7,259 nucleotides of DNA from Desulfarculaceae bacterium (GTDB taxonomy: Bacteria; Desulfobacterota; Desulfobacteria; Desulfobacterales; Desulfobacteraceae). The notes under the pieces are model-generated. The model worked only from the letters and a program-made list of their open reading frames with translations. It did not search any database and was not told the origin of the DNA. Every line of letters begins with the position of its first letter. Within the stretch, counting starts at the first letter, position 1. A program made the position numbers and the translations under genes. The DNA is taken from the NCBI GenBank assembly GCA_021737205.1, contig JAIPEK010000109.1:1-7259 (forward strand). The letters run 5' to 3'. This document shows, in pieces, positions 1-6,669 of this stretch.

Positions 1-1
1 A

Positions 2-1090
2 AAACGCATTTACGGGGACACCATCCCCCAGCCTTCAGAAGACAAACGGATTGTCTGTATCAAGCAACCCGTGGGAGTTGCAGCGTGTATCACCCCCTGG
101 AATTTTCCCAATGCCATGCTGACCCGGAAAATCGCCCCGGCACTGGCGGCCGGGTGTACGGTGGTCTGCAAGCCTGCCGGCAGTACCCCGTTTTCTGCGC
201 TGGCGCTTGCCGAGCTTGCAGACAGGGCGGGCATCCCGGCCGGTGTGATCAACGTGGTGGCCGGCTCCACCCGTGCCATCGGTTCCGAACTCTGCTCCAG
301 CCCGAAAGTCCGCAAGCTGACGTTCACGGGCTCCACCGAGGTGGGTAAGGAATTGATCAAGGCTTGTGCGGATACAGTGAAGAAAACCTCCATGGAGCTG
401 GGGGGCAACGCCCCGTTTATCGTGTTTGATGATGCGGATCCGGACGAGGCGGTGGCCGGCGCCATGGCCAGTAAATACAGAAATGCCGGGCAGACCTGTG
501 TCTGTTCCAATCGTCTTCTGGTACAGTCCGGGGTGTATGAAGAGTTCACCGGAAAACTTGCCCGTGCCGTTGAACGTCTCAAAGTGGGCAACGGCATGCA
601 GGAAAATGTGCAGGTCGGGCCGCTCATCGACAGCAGTGCCGTATCCGGGGTGGAGGAAATGGTGGAAGATGCGAAAACCAAGGGGGCAAAGGTCCTGACC
701 GGCGGCACGAGGTCCTCTTTGGGCGGATGTTTTTACGAGCCCACCGTTCTCGTGGACGTGCACCGGGACATGCGGGTGTTCAGCGAGGAAATTTTCGGGC
801 CGGTGGCCCCCGTATTCCGTTTTAATACCGAAGAAGAGGCCGTTCAGATGGCCAATGACACCGAATTCGGCCTTGCCGCCTATTTCTATTCCAGGGACAT
901 CGGCCGGGTCTGGCGTGTGGCCGAAGAACTGGAGTACGGGATCGTCGGAATCAACGAGGGGATCATCTCGAACGAGGCCGCCCCGTTCGGCGGTATGAAA
1001 GAATCAGGGAACGGAAGAGAAGGGTCCAGGTACGGACTGGATGATTACCTTGAAATCAAGTATCTCTGCATGGGCGGGATAGACCGGTAA
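2..1090 (+). CDS. gabD: NAD(P)-dependent succinate-semialdehyde dehydrogenase, 5' end missing
   Basis: This aldehyde dehydrogenase family enzyme would oxidise succinate semialdehyde to succinate in the cytoplasm, the last step of GABA/4-hydroxybutyrate breakdown. The frame is open from base 2, so the start codon lies outside the window. The 362 visible residues compare with about 480 in GabD, so roughly 120 N-terminal residues are missing. Upstream of the GTG at 71 the frame still reads GabD-like sequence (KRIYGDTIP, then IKQPVGV), so that GTG is not the start. Visible landmarks are ITPWNFP, the cofactor-loop motif KPAGSTPFSALAL, FTGSTEVG, the general-base Glu in MELGGNAPF (codon 395-397), the catalytic Cys in GQTCVCSN (codon 497-499), EEIFGPVAP and the C-terminal GIISNEAAPFGGMKESG and DDYLEIKY. 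The second Cys (503-505) gives the CxC seen in the redox-regulated human SSADH loop. Gly follows KPA where NADP-preferring GabD has Ser, so cofactor preference is uncertain. The last two motifs are strongly SSADH-like. A related semialdehyde dehydrogenase is the main alternative. Confidence 0.93.
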   Translation, partial: KRIYGDTIPQPSEDKRIVCIKQPVGVAACITPWNFPNAMLTRKIAPALAAGCTVVCKPAGSTPFSALALAELADRAGIPAGVINVVAGSTRAIGSELCSSPKVRKLTFTGSTEVGKELIKACADTVKKTSMELGGNAPFIVFDDADPDEAVAGAMASKYRNAGQTCVCSNRLLVQSGVYEEFTGKLARAVERLKVGNGMQENVQVGPLIDSSAVSGVEEMVEDAKTKGAKVLTGGTRSSLGGCFYEPTVLVDVHRDMRVFSEEIFGPVAPVFRFNTEEEAVQMANDTEFGLAAYFYSRDIGRVWRVAEELEYGIVGINEGIISNEAAPFGGMKESGNGREGSRYGLDDYLEIKYLCMGGIDR

Positions 1091-1101
1091 CAGCCGAGCC
1101 T

Positions 1102-1306
1102 AAGGCAGCCCACCAATGTTGCGCCGGCGGCGGCAACCAGATAGAATCCCCGTCCTGAATCCTGAAAGACGCCATTCACTCCGGCTGTCAGAACGTCATG
1201 GGGAGATTCCTTCTCCCTGGGTCTCCCTTGCCATTTTTTTATTGAATTCAACCAACCGGCCGGCATCTTCCCGCCCTGCCGTGCGTATCTTCAATTTTTC
1301 CGGCAT
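1102..1306 (-). pseudogene. GNAT-family N-acetyltransferase relic: frameshifted and lacking its C-terminal half
   Basis: Reading leftwards from an ATG at 1304-1306, the frame gives KIRTAGREDAGRLVEFN and then KKMARETQGEGISP before a stop. This is the N-terminal signature of GNAT acetyltransferases (IR-x-A-x-x-x-D-A-x-x-L-V, then E-T-x-G). One base over, the next frame continues the same fold with HDVLTAGVNGVFQDSGRGFY, then LVAAAGATLVGCL, matching the G-V-x-x-V-F-x-D-x-x-x-G-F-Y-L-V-A segment and the second beta strand. The frame change falls at or next to a G4 run on the + strand (1200-1203). Removing one base restores a continuous reading. Similarity ends at about 1102, before the acetyl-CoA binding motif (Q/R-x-x-G-x-G/A), so only about 65 of the roughly 150 residues expected are left. 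The remaining bases run into the end of gabD. It sits 29 bases after the QueG-like stop codon and keeps a good ribosome-binding site, so it was probably the second gene of that operon. Identification is by recalled family pattern, not by alignment. Confidence 0.75.
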
Positions 1307-1315
1307 GGATTCCGT

Positions 1316-1321
1316 CTCCTT
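1316..1321 (-). promoter_or_regulatory. Shine-Dalgarno of the GNAT relic
   Basis: On the - strand AAGGAG lies 9 bases before the ATG at 1304-1306. It fixes the start of the broken acetyltransferase in the frame that shows the GNAT N-terminus. An alternative ATG in the second frame (1264-1266) has no comparable site. Confidence 0.6.
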
Positions 1322-1335
1322 GCTCCGGCGCCTGT

Positions 1336-2115
1336 CTATTCCCCGGCCGGGCAGACAAACTCGCATTTCCGGCAGTATTTGACCCGTGAGTCGCCGTCGG
1401 ATTCATCCGAGTTGCTTTCGGAAATGTCCTTTTCCATTCTCGTGTTGCAAAGGCCCCGGTCATAGGAGCCGTCCCGGGCCGGCAGCTCGAACTCCGCCTC
1501 CATTGACCGGAAAGCCGGGGCGGGTTCATCCATTGCATGCTCCGGGCAGACCTTTCTGCAGTATACTTTGCAGTCCTCGCAGGGGTCGAAATCCACGGGC
1601 CCTGTCGGCTCGAGTTCCGTATCAAGGAAAAGCGCCCTTAACCGGACTCTCGGACCGAATTGAGGGGTCACCAGCATGTTGCCCTTTCCGATTGTGCCCA
1701 GACCGGCCAGGGCTGCGGCATCCTTGAGAAAAACGCCCCCTTTTTCCACATAATAGTGAAGTTTGTGCGTGTTCACGGACAGGTGCTCTTCAATCTCCGG
1801 TGCGACTTTTTTGATGATGCCCATCAATATCCGGTTCCCGGGCGTTCCTTTCCCGTCCCACCAGTCAAGCTCGGGGTGGTCTTCCGGGTGGGAAACGGCG
1901 ATCACCAGGGCCGATTTTGCCGTTTCCGGCCAGTTGAACAGTTGATCCGCCGGCAGTGCCTCTTCTTTCCGCACGGTGCCGACCCCGCGATAATCTTCCA
2001 TCCGCGGGTAGATCAGATGGGATGCCGAGGTCTTCAGTTCTTTTACACTTGCGATTCCCGCCAGATCCGCCCCGTGATTCAGAGCGGTTTCCATGATTTG
2101 TTTTCCGGTGTCCAT
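1336..2115 (-). CDS. QueG-like double [4Fe-4S] cluster protein (epoxyqueuosine reductase family paralogue)
   Basis: This 259-residue soluble protein resembles the catalytic core of epoxyqueuosine reductase QueG, a cobalamin and iron-sulfur enzyme that makes queuosine in tRNA. It lacks the HEAT-like C-terminal extension of true QueG. Residues 131-146 (KDAAALAGLGTIGKGN) match the QueG D-x-A-x-x-A-G-L-G-x-x-G-K motif, with D132 at the position of the proposed catalytic acid. The first cluster motif is C179-x2-C182-x3-C186-x3-C190-P. The second is C223 followed by C248-x2-C251-x3-C255-P, so eight Cys could hold two [4Fe-4S] clusters. There is no signal peptide or membrane span. The start is supported by AAAAGGAG 9 bases upstream. 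The protein ends four residues after the last Cys, at a TAG. Its neighbours are the GNAT relic downstream and a divergent LysR gene upstream. Many anaerobes carry such short paralogues of unproven function, so I assign the family with confidence but not the reaction. A role as a redox or corrinoid-dependent reductase is possible. Confidence 0.85.
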   Translation of the reverse strand: MDTGKQIMETALNHGADLAGIASVKELKTSASHLIYPRMEDYRGVGTVRKEEALPADQLFNWPETAKSALVIAVSHPEDHPELDWWDGKGTPGNRILMGIIKKVAPEIEEHLSVNTHKLHYYVEKGGVFLKDAAALAGLGTIGKGNMLVTPQFGPRVRLRALFLDTELEPTGPVDFDPCEDCKVYCRKVCPEHAMDEPAPAFRSMEAEFELPARDGSYDRGLCNTRMEKDISESNSDESDGDSRVKYCRKCEFVCPAGE

Positions 2116-2124
2116 TCTTTCAAT

Positions 2125-2132
2125 CTCCTTTT
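2125..2132 (-). promoter_or_regulatory. Strong Shine-Dalgarno of the QueG-like gene
   Basis: AAAAGGAG on the - strand, 9 bases before the ATG at 2113-2115. It is the best ribosome-binding site in the window. It contrasts with the LysR and kinase genes, which have no recognisable site. Confidence 0.75.
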
Positions 2133-2140
2133 GAAATGAT

Positions 2141-2169
2141 TTGACTTGTGGTATACAATACTATAAATA
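2141..2169 (+). promoter_or_regulatory. Candidate promoter for the LysR gene
   Basis: TTGACT (2141-2146, 5 of 6 matches to the sigma70 -35) is followed after 17 bases by TAAATA (2164-2169). A better -10, TATAAA (2162-2167), sits at a short spacing of 15. A perfect TATAAT also occurs at 2193-2198, but it has no -35 and would leave a leader of only about 14 bases. The whole 2116-2218 interval is very AT-rich. Leftward promoter candidates for the QueG-like gene in the same interval are TTTACA (2177-2182) with TATTGT (2155-2160), or TATAGT (2160-2165) with a weak -35. Confidence 0.35.
2146..2158 (+). promoter_or_regulatory. Candidate LysR-type operator (T-N11-A box)
   Basis: TTGTGGTATACAA is an interrupted palindrome (TTGT-N5-ACAA) that fits the T-N11-A consensus of LysR-type regulators. 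It lies in the divergent region between the LysR gene and the QueG-like gene, where such regulators usually bind. It overlaps the last base of a -35-like TTGACT for the rightward gene and lies beside the -10 candidates for the leftward gene. Binding is an inference from position and pattern only. Confidence 0.4.
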
Positions 2170-2218
2170 AAACAAATGTAAAAATGAAAAAATATAATGA
2201 AAACCATCAAATTACTAG

Positions 2219-3103
2219 ATGAAAACCATGCATTTGCCTGTGGAACTTCTGGAAACCTTTGTGACGGTGGCGGAAACAAAAAATTTTACCACGGCGGGAA
2301 AACGGATTAACCGGTCCCAGTCCGCTGTCAGCATGCAGATGAAGCGGTTGACGGAAATCGTGGGAAGCCCCCTTTTTGACAGTAACGGAAAGCGGATACG
2401 CTTGAGCCCCATGGGCGAGCTTTTGCTCGACCATGCCCGGAAAATCCTCAAAGCCCATGAAACCGCCGCTACTGCGATCACCCGGTCGGAACTGAAAGGA
2501 AAGGTCCGGTTCGGTGCAACTGAAGATTACGCGTCCCTTTTTGTCCCTGACATTCTGGCCGGATTTGCCGAGGAGTATCCGGATATCCGGGTGGATGTGA
2601 TCTGTATGCCGAGTGTGCAGCTGTACGCGGATCTTTTGCAGGACAAGCTCGATCTGGCGCTTTGCACGGCCCTGGATGCCGTGGGGGAGGAGGTTCTGGC
2701 CGAACCCGTGGTCTGGGTGACGGGCATGGATGAAGATGCGCTTGCACAGGGGTCGGTTCCGCTGGCGGTTTACGGGCATGACTGCATGTACCGGAAATGG
2801 GCGGTCCAGGCCCTGGAAAGGATCGGCCGACCGTTCCATATCGCCTATATGAGCCCCAGCATTTCCGGTATCCTGGCGGCTGTCCGGTCCGGTCTTGCCG
2901 TGGCGCCCGTGGGGTTGAACTCGGTACCCCGGTATGCCAGGATTGTCAAGAGCCGGGAAGGCTTCCCCGGCCTGCCGGAGGCGTCTATCTCCCTTCATAA
3001 AAAAGCGGATTCGGACAATCCGCTGGTGGAGAAACTGGCGGTGCATGTCCGCGCCAGTGTCGGTCACGGGAGTTGCGAATCGGTTGAAGCGGACCGGGTC
3101 TGA
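2219..3103 (+). CDS. LysR-family transcriptional regulator, LrhA-like
   Basis: This 294-residue DNA-binding regulator has a winged helix-turn-helix at about residues 7-66. Visible features are LLETFVTVAETKNFTTAGKR, then the recognition-helix segment SQSAVSMQMKRL, then LF and LSPMGELLL. A linker helix spans about 67-90 and the periplasmic-binding-protein-like effector domain about 94-283. The effector domain looks like the LrhA/HexA group: FGATEDYASLFVPDIL near residue 98, then LDLALCT, EPVVWVTG, CMYRKWAVQALERIGRPF and SGILAAVRSGLAVAPVG. In enterobacteria LrhA controls motility genes, but that target cannot be carried over here. The gene diverges from the QueG-like gene across 103 bases with a T-N11-A box, so it plausibly regulates that gene and itself. 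No Shine-Dalgarno precedes the ATG at 2219 or the in-frame ATG at 2228. The later one would give the more typical MHLPVELL start. The effector is unknown. It ends 44 bases from the convergent kinase gene. Confidence 0.92.
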   Translation: MKTMHLPVELLETFVTVAETKNFTTAGKRINRSQSAVSMQMKRLTEIVGSPLFDSNGKRIRLSPMGELLLDHARKILKAHETAATAITRSELKGKVRFGATEDYASLFVPDILAGFAEEYPDIRVDVICMPSVQLYADLLQDKLDLALCTALDAVGEEVLAEPVVWVTGMDEDALAQGSVPLAVYGHDCMYRKWAVQALERIGRPFHIAYMSPSISGILAAVRSGLAVAPVGLNSVPRYARIVKSREGFPGLPEASISLHKKADSDNPLVEKLAVHVRASVGHGSCESVEADRV

Positions 3104-3107
3104 AATA

Positions 3108-3141
3108 ACGGCATGTGCCGTCCGGTATACCTTTTCACCGG
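3108..3141. terminator. Possible bidirectional hairpin region between convergent genes
   Basis: The 44-base gap between the LysR stop and the kinase stop holds two inverted repeats: ACGGCA/TGCCGT at 3108-3121 (perfect 14-base palindrome, effective loop ATGT) and CCGGT/ACCGG at 3122-3126 and 3137-3141 with a 10-base loop that contains TTTT. Placement fits transcription termination, but neither stem is followed by a proper T-run on either strand, so this is a weak call. Confidence 0.3.
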
Positions 3142-3147
3142 AGGAAA

Positions 3148-6100
3148 TCACGGGCTGTCCAGCAGCCGGCGTACGGTTATGACAAACGTTGCCTTGTCAA
3201 TGGGTTTCATCAGGAATTCGTCAAAGTCCGGGTTCTGTTCCTGTCCGTTTATTCTTTCATTGTATCCCGTGCAGAGCAGGACCGGAATGGCGGGCCGTAT
3301 CTGCTTGATTTCCCGGGCGATTTTGTCCCCGGTCATTTCCGGCATTGTCATGTCCGTGACCACGATATCGAACTTTTCAGGTGACGTGCGGAACAGTTCC
3401 AGTGCGTTGAGGCTTTTGGTCTGAACGGTTACCGTATATCCCTGATTTTCGAGAAGCCGGCGATGTATGTCCACAATCTGTTCTTCATCATCAATAAGAA
3501 GGATGTGTTCGACTCCTTTCGGCAGGGGGCCCTGCTTCTTTTCCGTCTTTTCCCCCGAAGATTCCCGGGTTTCCGGCAGATAAACGTGGAAGGCGGTTCC
3601 CCTTTCCGGTTCGCTGTATACGGTGATGTGTCCGCCGTGGGATTTCACGATCCCGTGTACCACGGAAAGGCCGAGTCCGGTCCCCTCCTCTTTTTCTCTG
3701 GTGGTAAAATAGGGTTCGAAAATCCGGTCCAGATGGTCTTTTCGGATTCCGCATCCGGTATCACTCACGGAAATGCGGACAAATTTTCCCGGAGTCATAT
3801 CCGGATACCGGGTTCGAATGTGTTCATCAAAGGTAACCGTGTCGACCATAATTTCCAGGGTTCCGGTGGAATCGGTCATGGCATGCATGGCGTTGGTGGC
3901 AAGATTCACGATCACCTGGTGCAGTTTGGTGGCATCCGCCTTGACCACCGGAGATATTTCCGGAATACTCTCCTTGAGGGTGATGGAGGAGGGCAGGGTG
4001 GATCGCATCATTTTCAATGCTTCCTTGATCAATGGTGTCAGCTGGATAGGGACGATCTCCTGCTCATCTTTCCTGCTGACGGCCAGAATCTGCCTGACCA
4101 GATCACTGGCGCGGTTTCCCGCTTTCAGGATCTGTGAGAGGTCTTCATGCATGGCCGTGTTTTCTTCGACTTCGCTCATGCAAAGTTGTGTGTATCCCAT
4201 GATCGAGGTGAGGATGTTGTTGAAATCATGGGCGATCCCCCCGGCAAGTGTGCCGATGGTCTCCATTTTCCGGGTCTGGCTCAGCTTTCTCTCCAGTTCG
4301 ATTTTTTCCTGTTCCGCATTTTTTCGACCCGTAATATCCCTGGCGACGCCGAGAATACCGATTAGGCTGCCGCCGGTATCATGCACCGGGGTTTTGATGG
4401 TTTCAAATACGCCCTGGTATCCGTCCTCGGCAAATGTGAGAGATTCCTCGTTTATACTGGGCCGGCCGGCCTCCATTGCTTTTTTGTCATGTCTGCGAAA
4501 GAAATCGGCAAGCTCTTTGTCCACAAAATCATAGTCTGTTTTTCCTTTGATCTCGGATTCTTTTGCGCCGAAAAAGCTTTCAAAAGTGGGGTTGCAGCTC
4601 AAATACGCCCCGTTTTCGTCTTTGAGCCAGATCAGGTCCACAATGGTGTCGATCAAGGTCCGGTGCCGGATTTCGGAGGCAACCAAAGCCTGTTCCGTCT
4701 TTATCAGGTCGGTCACATCGAGGTTGGCGATTACGGCGGCTTCAATCTCTCCCTTGCTGTCCAGGACCGGTGCCGTATAGTTGAGTATGGTTTTGGTGGA
4801 TCCGTCCGGGGTGTCGATTTCAAGCAACTCGTCCGTTATGGTCGCACCGTCTCTCAGGGTATGGAGAAGGGCCCGGTCGTCGGGCTGTACCTCTTCTCGA
4901 GAAGGCAGGCGGCGGGCTTTGAATACACCGTACTCTTTTGAGCCTGCATGGGGCTTTCCCTCCCAGATCCGGATTCCGGCCGGGTTCCCCCTGAAAAGGT
5001 TGCCGTTTCGGTCGGCAAACCAGAGACCGATGGGCAGAATTTCAAATACCCGCTGAAGCAGATTTTCGCTTTTTCTCAGTTCTTCGGTGCGTTCTCTTAC
5101 CTGCCTGCGAAGCGACCAGGACCAGAGGAGGAATCCTGCGGCAAGCAGCAGCAAAGGCAGGATAATCATGGCCGCATATTTAAGAAATTCGAGTGCTCCA
5201 AAATCCCTGTCTTTGTAAACCCCTAGCCACTTTTCATAGATCCGCCGATACTCCCCTGTTTGTTCAATGATTTTGAGTCCTTCACTCAGCTGGGCAAGCA
5301 GGGCTTTCCGATTGTTTGGTACGGCGTAGCCGTATCCAGGAGACAGGAGGGGATCACGGGCGACTGACAGGTTGTCCCACCCGTGCCGGTCTATCCAGTA
5401 CAAAGCGGTAAGACGGGCAATCAAGGCGCAGTCGTACCGTCCTTCGGCCAGTTCGCGCAATGCATCCTCCTGGGATGCGACAGCTGTTGTATACTTGCCC
5501 AGCCCGTTTTTCAAGGCGAAGTCATGCATGATATCCCCTTTCTGCACCACGATCCGTTTTCCTTGAAGTTCTTCGGCAGAAGCCGGGGCAGGGCCTTCTT
5601 CCTTCCGGGTTGCGGCCACATAATGGTTGACCGTATATGCCTGGGTGAAATCAAAGGTGAGATCGCGTTCGGCGGAGTACAGCATCCCCTGGATCGCATC
5701 AATCTCCCCGTCGGCAAGGGCCTGCCGGATTCTTGACCAGGGGCCGAGCCGGATTTTGATATCAAGGTCGAGCTCCCGGGCTATTGCCCGGGTAACGGCC
5801 ACGTTGAATCCTGTTGGACGGCCTTTTTCGTCCAGATATTCGAACGGAGGATAGTTCCGGTCGCCTCCGATAATAATTCGTCTGTCCTTGGGAAGCTCCA
5901 GTGCGGCGAACCACTTGGCGTGAAGATGGCGGAAGGTCCCGTCGGCCATGACCAGGGAGAGGCCCTCGTTCAAAAGCGCCAGGGTCTCCCGGTCCCCCTC
6001 CTTGACAGCGAAACACCAGTCCTGTTGAAATTCTTCCACCGGCTTTTCCATCACCCTGAGACCTTCGATCGAATGCTCCCGGATCAGGCGGATAGCCACC

Positions 6101-6660
6101 AGGCGCTGGATAAAGACCGCGTCATACATCCCCTTTGACAGATCCTCGAGAGCTTTTTTAAAGGTGGCCACGGATTGTACATCAATCCCCCGGTCCTCCC
6201 GCAGAAGAAATTCCTCTGCATTGTCCCCTTTCATCACGGCCACCTGCCGGCCCTTGAGATCTTCCAGATCCCGGAGACCGGTGGTGCCTTCCCGCACCAC
6301 GATCGCGCCGTGCAGCGACATGTACGGAAAGGTGAAATCGAACAGGGGTTCGCGTTCCGGGGTGCGGCCGACAAGCGGCAGGGCCTGGATCTCCCCTTTT
6401 TCCAGCCATCCTTTGACCTCTTTCCATGGACCGGTCCGGAACGTGACCTCCCGGCCCATTTTGCCGAGGGCGGCCTGCATCAGTTCCACGGCAAAACCGT
6501 TCGCCTTGCCGTCTTCGTCCACAAGGGAAAAGGGAGGATAGTTGATCTCGGCAGCCGATTGTACCGGAGAATGCTGTGCTGCAGAACTTTCGACAACGCA
6601 TCCGATGAGTATCATGCCGATCAGAAGAATCCGAAATGAAGTATACCGTGAAAACGTCAT
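3148..6660 (-). CDS. Hybrid sensor histidine kinase: tandem SBP_bac_3, TM, PAS-PAS, HisKA, HATPase, receiver (BvgS-like)
   Basis: This 1170-residue inner-membrane sensor kinase is intact. An export signal (residues 1 to about 29) has a hydrophobic core ILLIGMILIG and either a lipobox-like LIGC (18-21) or a type I site near SSAAQ. Two periplasmic solute-binding domains follow (about 35-252 and 262-480), each opening with NYPPF and carrying a shared GPW. One membrane span lies at about 495-514, then a coil and two PAS domains (about 534-652 and 661-780, the second ending GVARDITGRK). The kinase core has phosphoacceptor H811 in GIAHDFNNIL, N-box N919/N923, G1 DTGCGI (967-972), the FEPYFTTR box and G2 GTGLGLS (993-999). 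The C-terminal receiver (about 1052-1168) has acidic D1057/D1058, phosphoacceptor D1103, T1131 and K1152. Family knowledge suggests that ligand binding outside drives autophosphorylation of His and transfer to Asp. BvgS has a similar order plus an HPt domain, which is absent here. No response regulator gene is adjacent. The ATG has no Shine-Dalgarno and a promoter candidate abuts it. The ligand is unknown. Confidence 0.95.
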   Translation of the reverse strand: MTFSRYTSFRILLIGMILIGCVVESSAAQHSPVQSAAEINYPPFSLVDEDGKANGFAVELMQAALGKMGREVTFRTGPWKEVKGWLEKGEIQALPLVGRTPEREPLFDFTFPYMSLHGAIVVREGTTGLRDLEDLKGRQVAVMKGDNAEEFLLREDRGIDVQSVATFKKALEDLSKGMYDAVFIQRLVAIRLIREHSIEGLRVMEKPVEEFQQDWCFAVKEGDRETLALLNEGLSLVMADGTFRHLHAKWFAALELPKDRRIIIGGDRNYPPFEYLDEKGRPTGFNVAVTRAIARELDLDIKIRLGPWSRIRQALADGEIDAIQGMLYSAERDLTFDFTQAYTVNHYVAATRKEEGPAPASAEELQGKRIVVQKGDIMHDFALKNGLGKYTTAVASQEDALRELAEGRYDCALIARLTALYWIDRHGWDNLSVARDPLLSPGYGYAVPNNRKALLAQLSEGLKIIEQTGEYRRIYEKWLGVYKDRDFGALEFLKYAAMIILPLLLLAAGFLLWSWSLRRQVRERTEELRKSENLLQRVFEILPIGLWFADRNGNLFRGNPAGIRIWEGKPHAGSKEYGVFKARRLPSREEVQPDDRALLHTLRDGATITDELLEIDTPDGSTKTILNYTAPVLDSKGEIEAAVIANLDVTDLIKTEQALVASEIRHRTLIDTIVDLIWLKDENGAYLSCNPTFESFFGAKESEIKGKTDYDFVDKELADFFRRHDKKAMEAGRPSINEESLTFAEDGYQGVFETIKTPVHDTGGSLIGILGVARDITGRKNAEQEKIELERKLSQTRKMETIGTLAGGIAHDFNNILTSIMGYTQLCMSEVEENTAMHEDLSQILKAGNRASDLVRQILAVSRKDEQEIVPIQLTPLIKEALKMMRSTLPSSITLKESIPEISPVVKADATKLHQVIVNLATNAMHAMTDSTGTLEIMVDTVTFDEHIRTRYPDMTPGKFVRISVSDTGCGIRKDHLDRIFEPYFTTREKEEGTGLGLSVVHGIVKSHGGHITVYSEPERGTAFHVYLPETRESSGEKTEKKQGPLPKGVEHILLIDDEEQIVDIHRRLLENQGYTVTVQTKSLNALELFRTSPEKFDIVVTDMTMPEMTGDKIAREIKQIRPAIPVLLCTGYNERINGQEQNPDFDEFLMKPIDKATFVITVRRLLDSP

Positions 6661-6669
6661 AAGTGAAAC

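Noticed and set aside
71..73. GTG at 71 as the start of gabD
   Set aside because: Conserved GabD sequence continues in frame upstream to the window edge, so the gene is simply cut by the window.
35..763. Long open frames on - opposite gabD
   Set aside because: No recognisable motif. The + strand encodes unmistakable aldehyde dehydrogenase sequence throughout.
1118..1137. GTTGC/GCAAC inverted repeat as a terminator for gabD
   Set aside because: The stem is five base pairs with a 10-base loop, it is not followed by a T-run, and it is explained by Ala-rich codons of the GNAT relic.
1045..1266. A stand-alone 73-residue membrane protein on -
   Set aside because: The hydrophobic stretch is the beta-strand/YLVAAAGATLVG part of the GNAT relic, and its tail is merely the complement of the gabD end. 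It has no ribosome-binding site of its own.
2207..3151. A long open frame on - opposite the LysR gene (314 codons)
   Set aside because: Its translation is low-complexity in character, rich in Arg, His and Pro, with no family pattern. The + strand over the same bases encodes a complete LysR protein with its domains in order.
3773..4534. Open frames on + opposite the kinase core (up to 253 codons)
   Set aside because: These are antisense shadows of the PAS/HisKA/HATPase region. They show no start signal and no family pattern.
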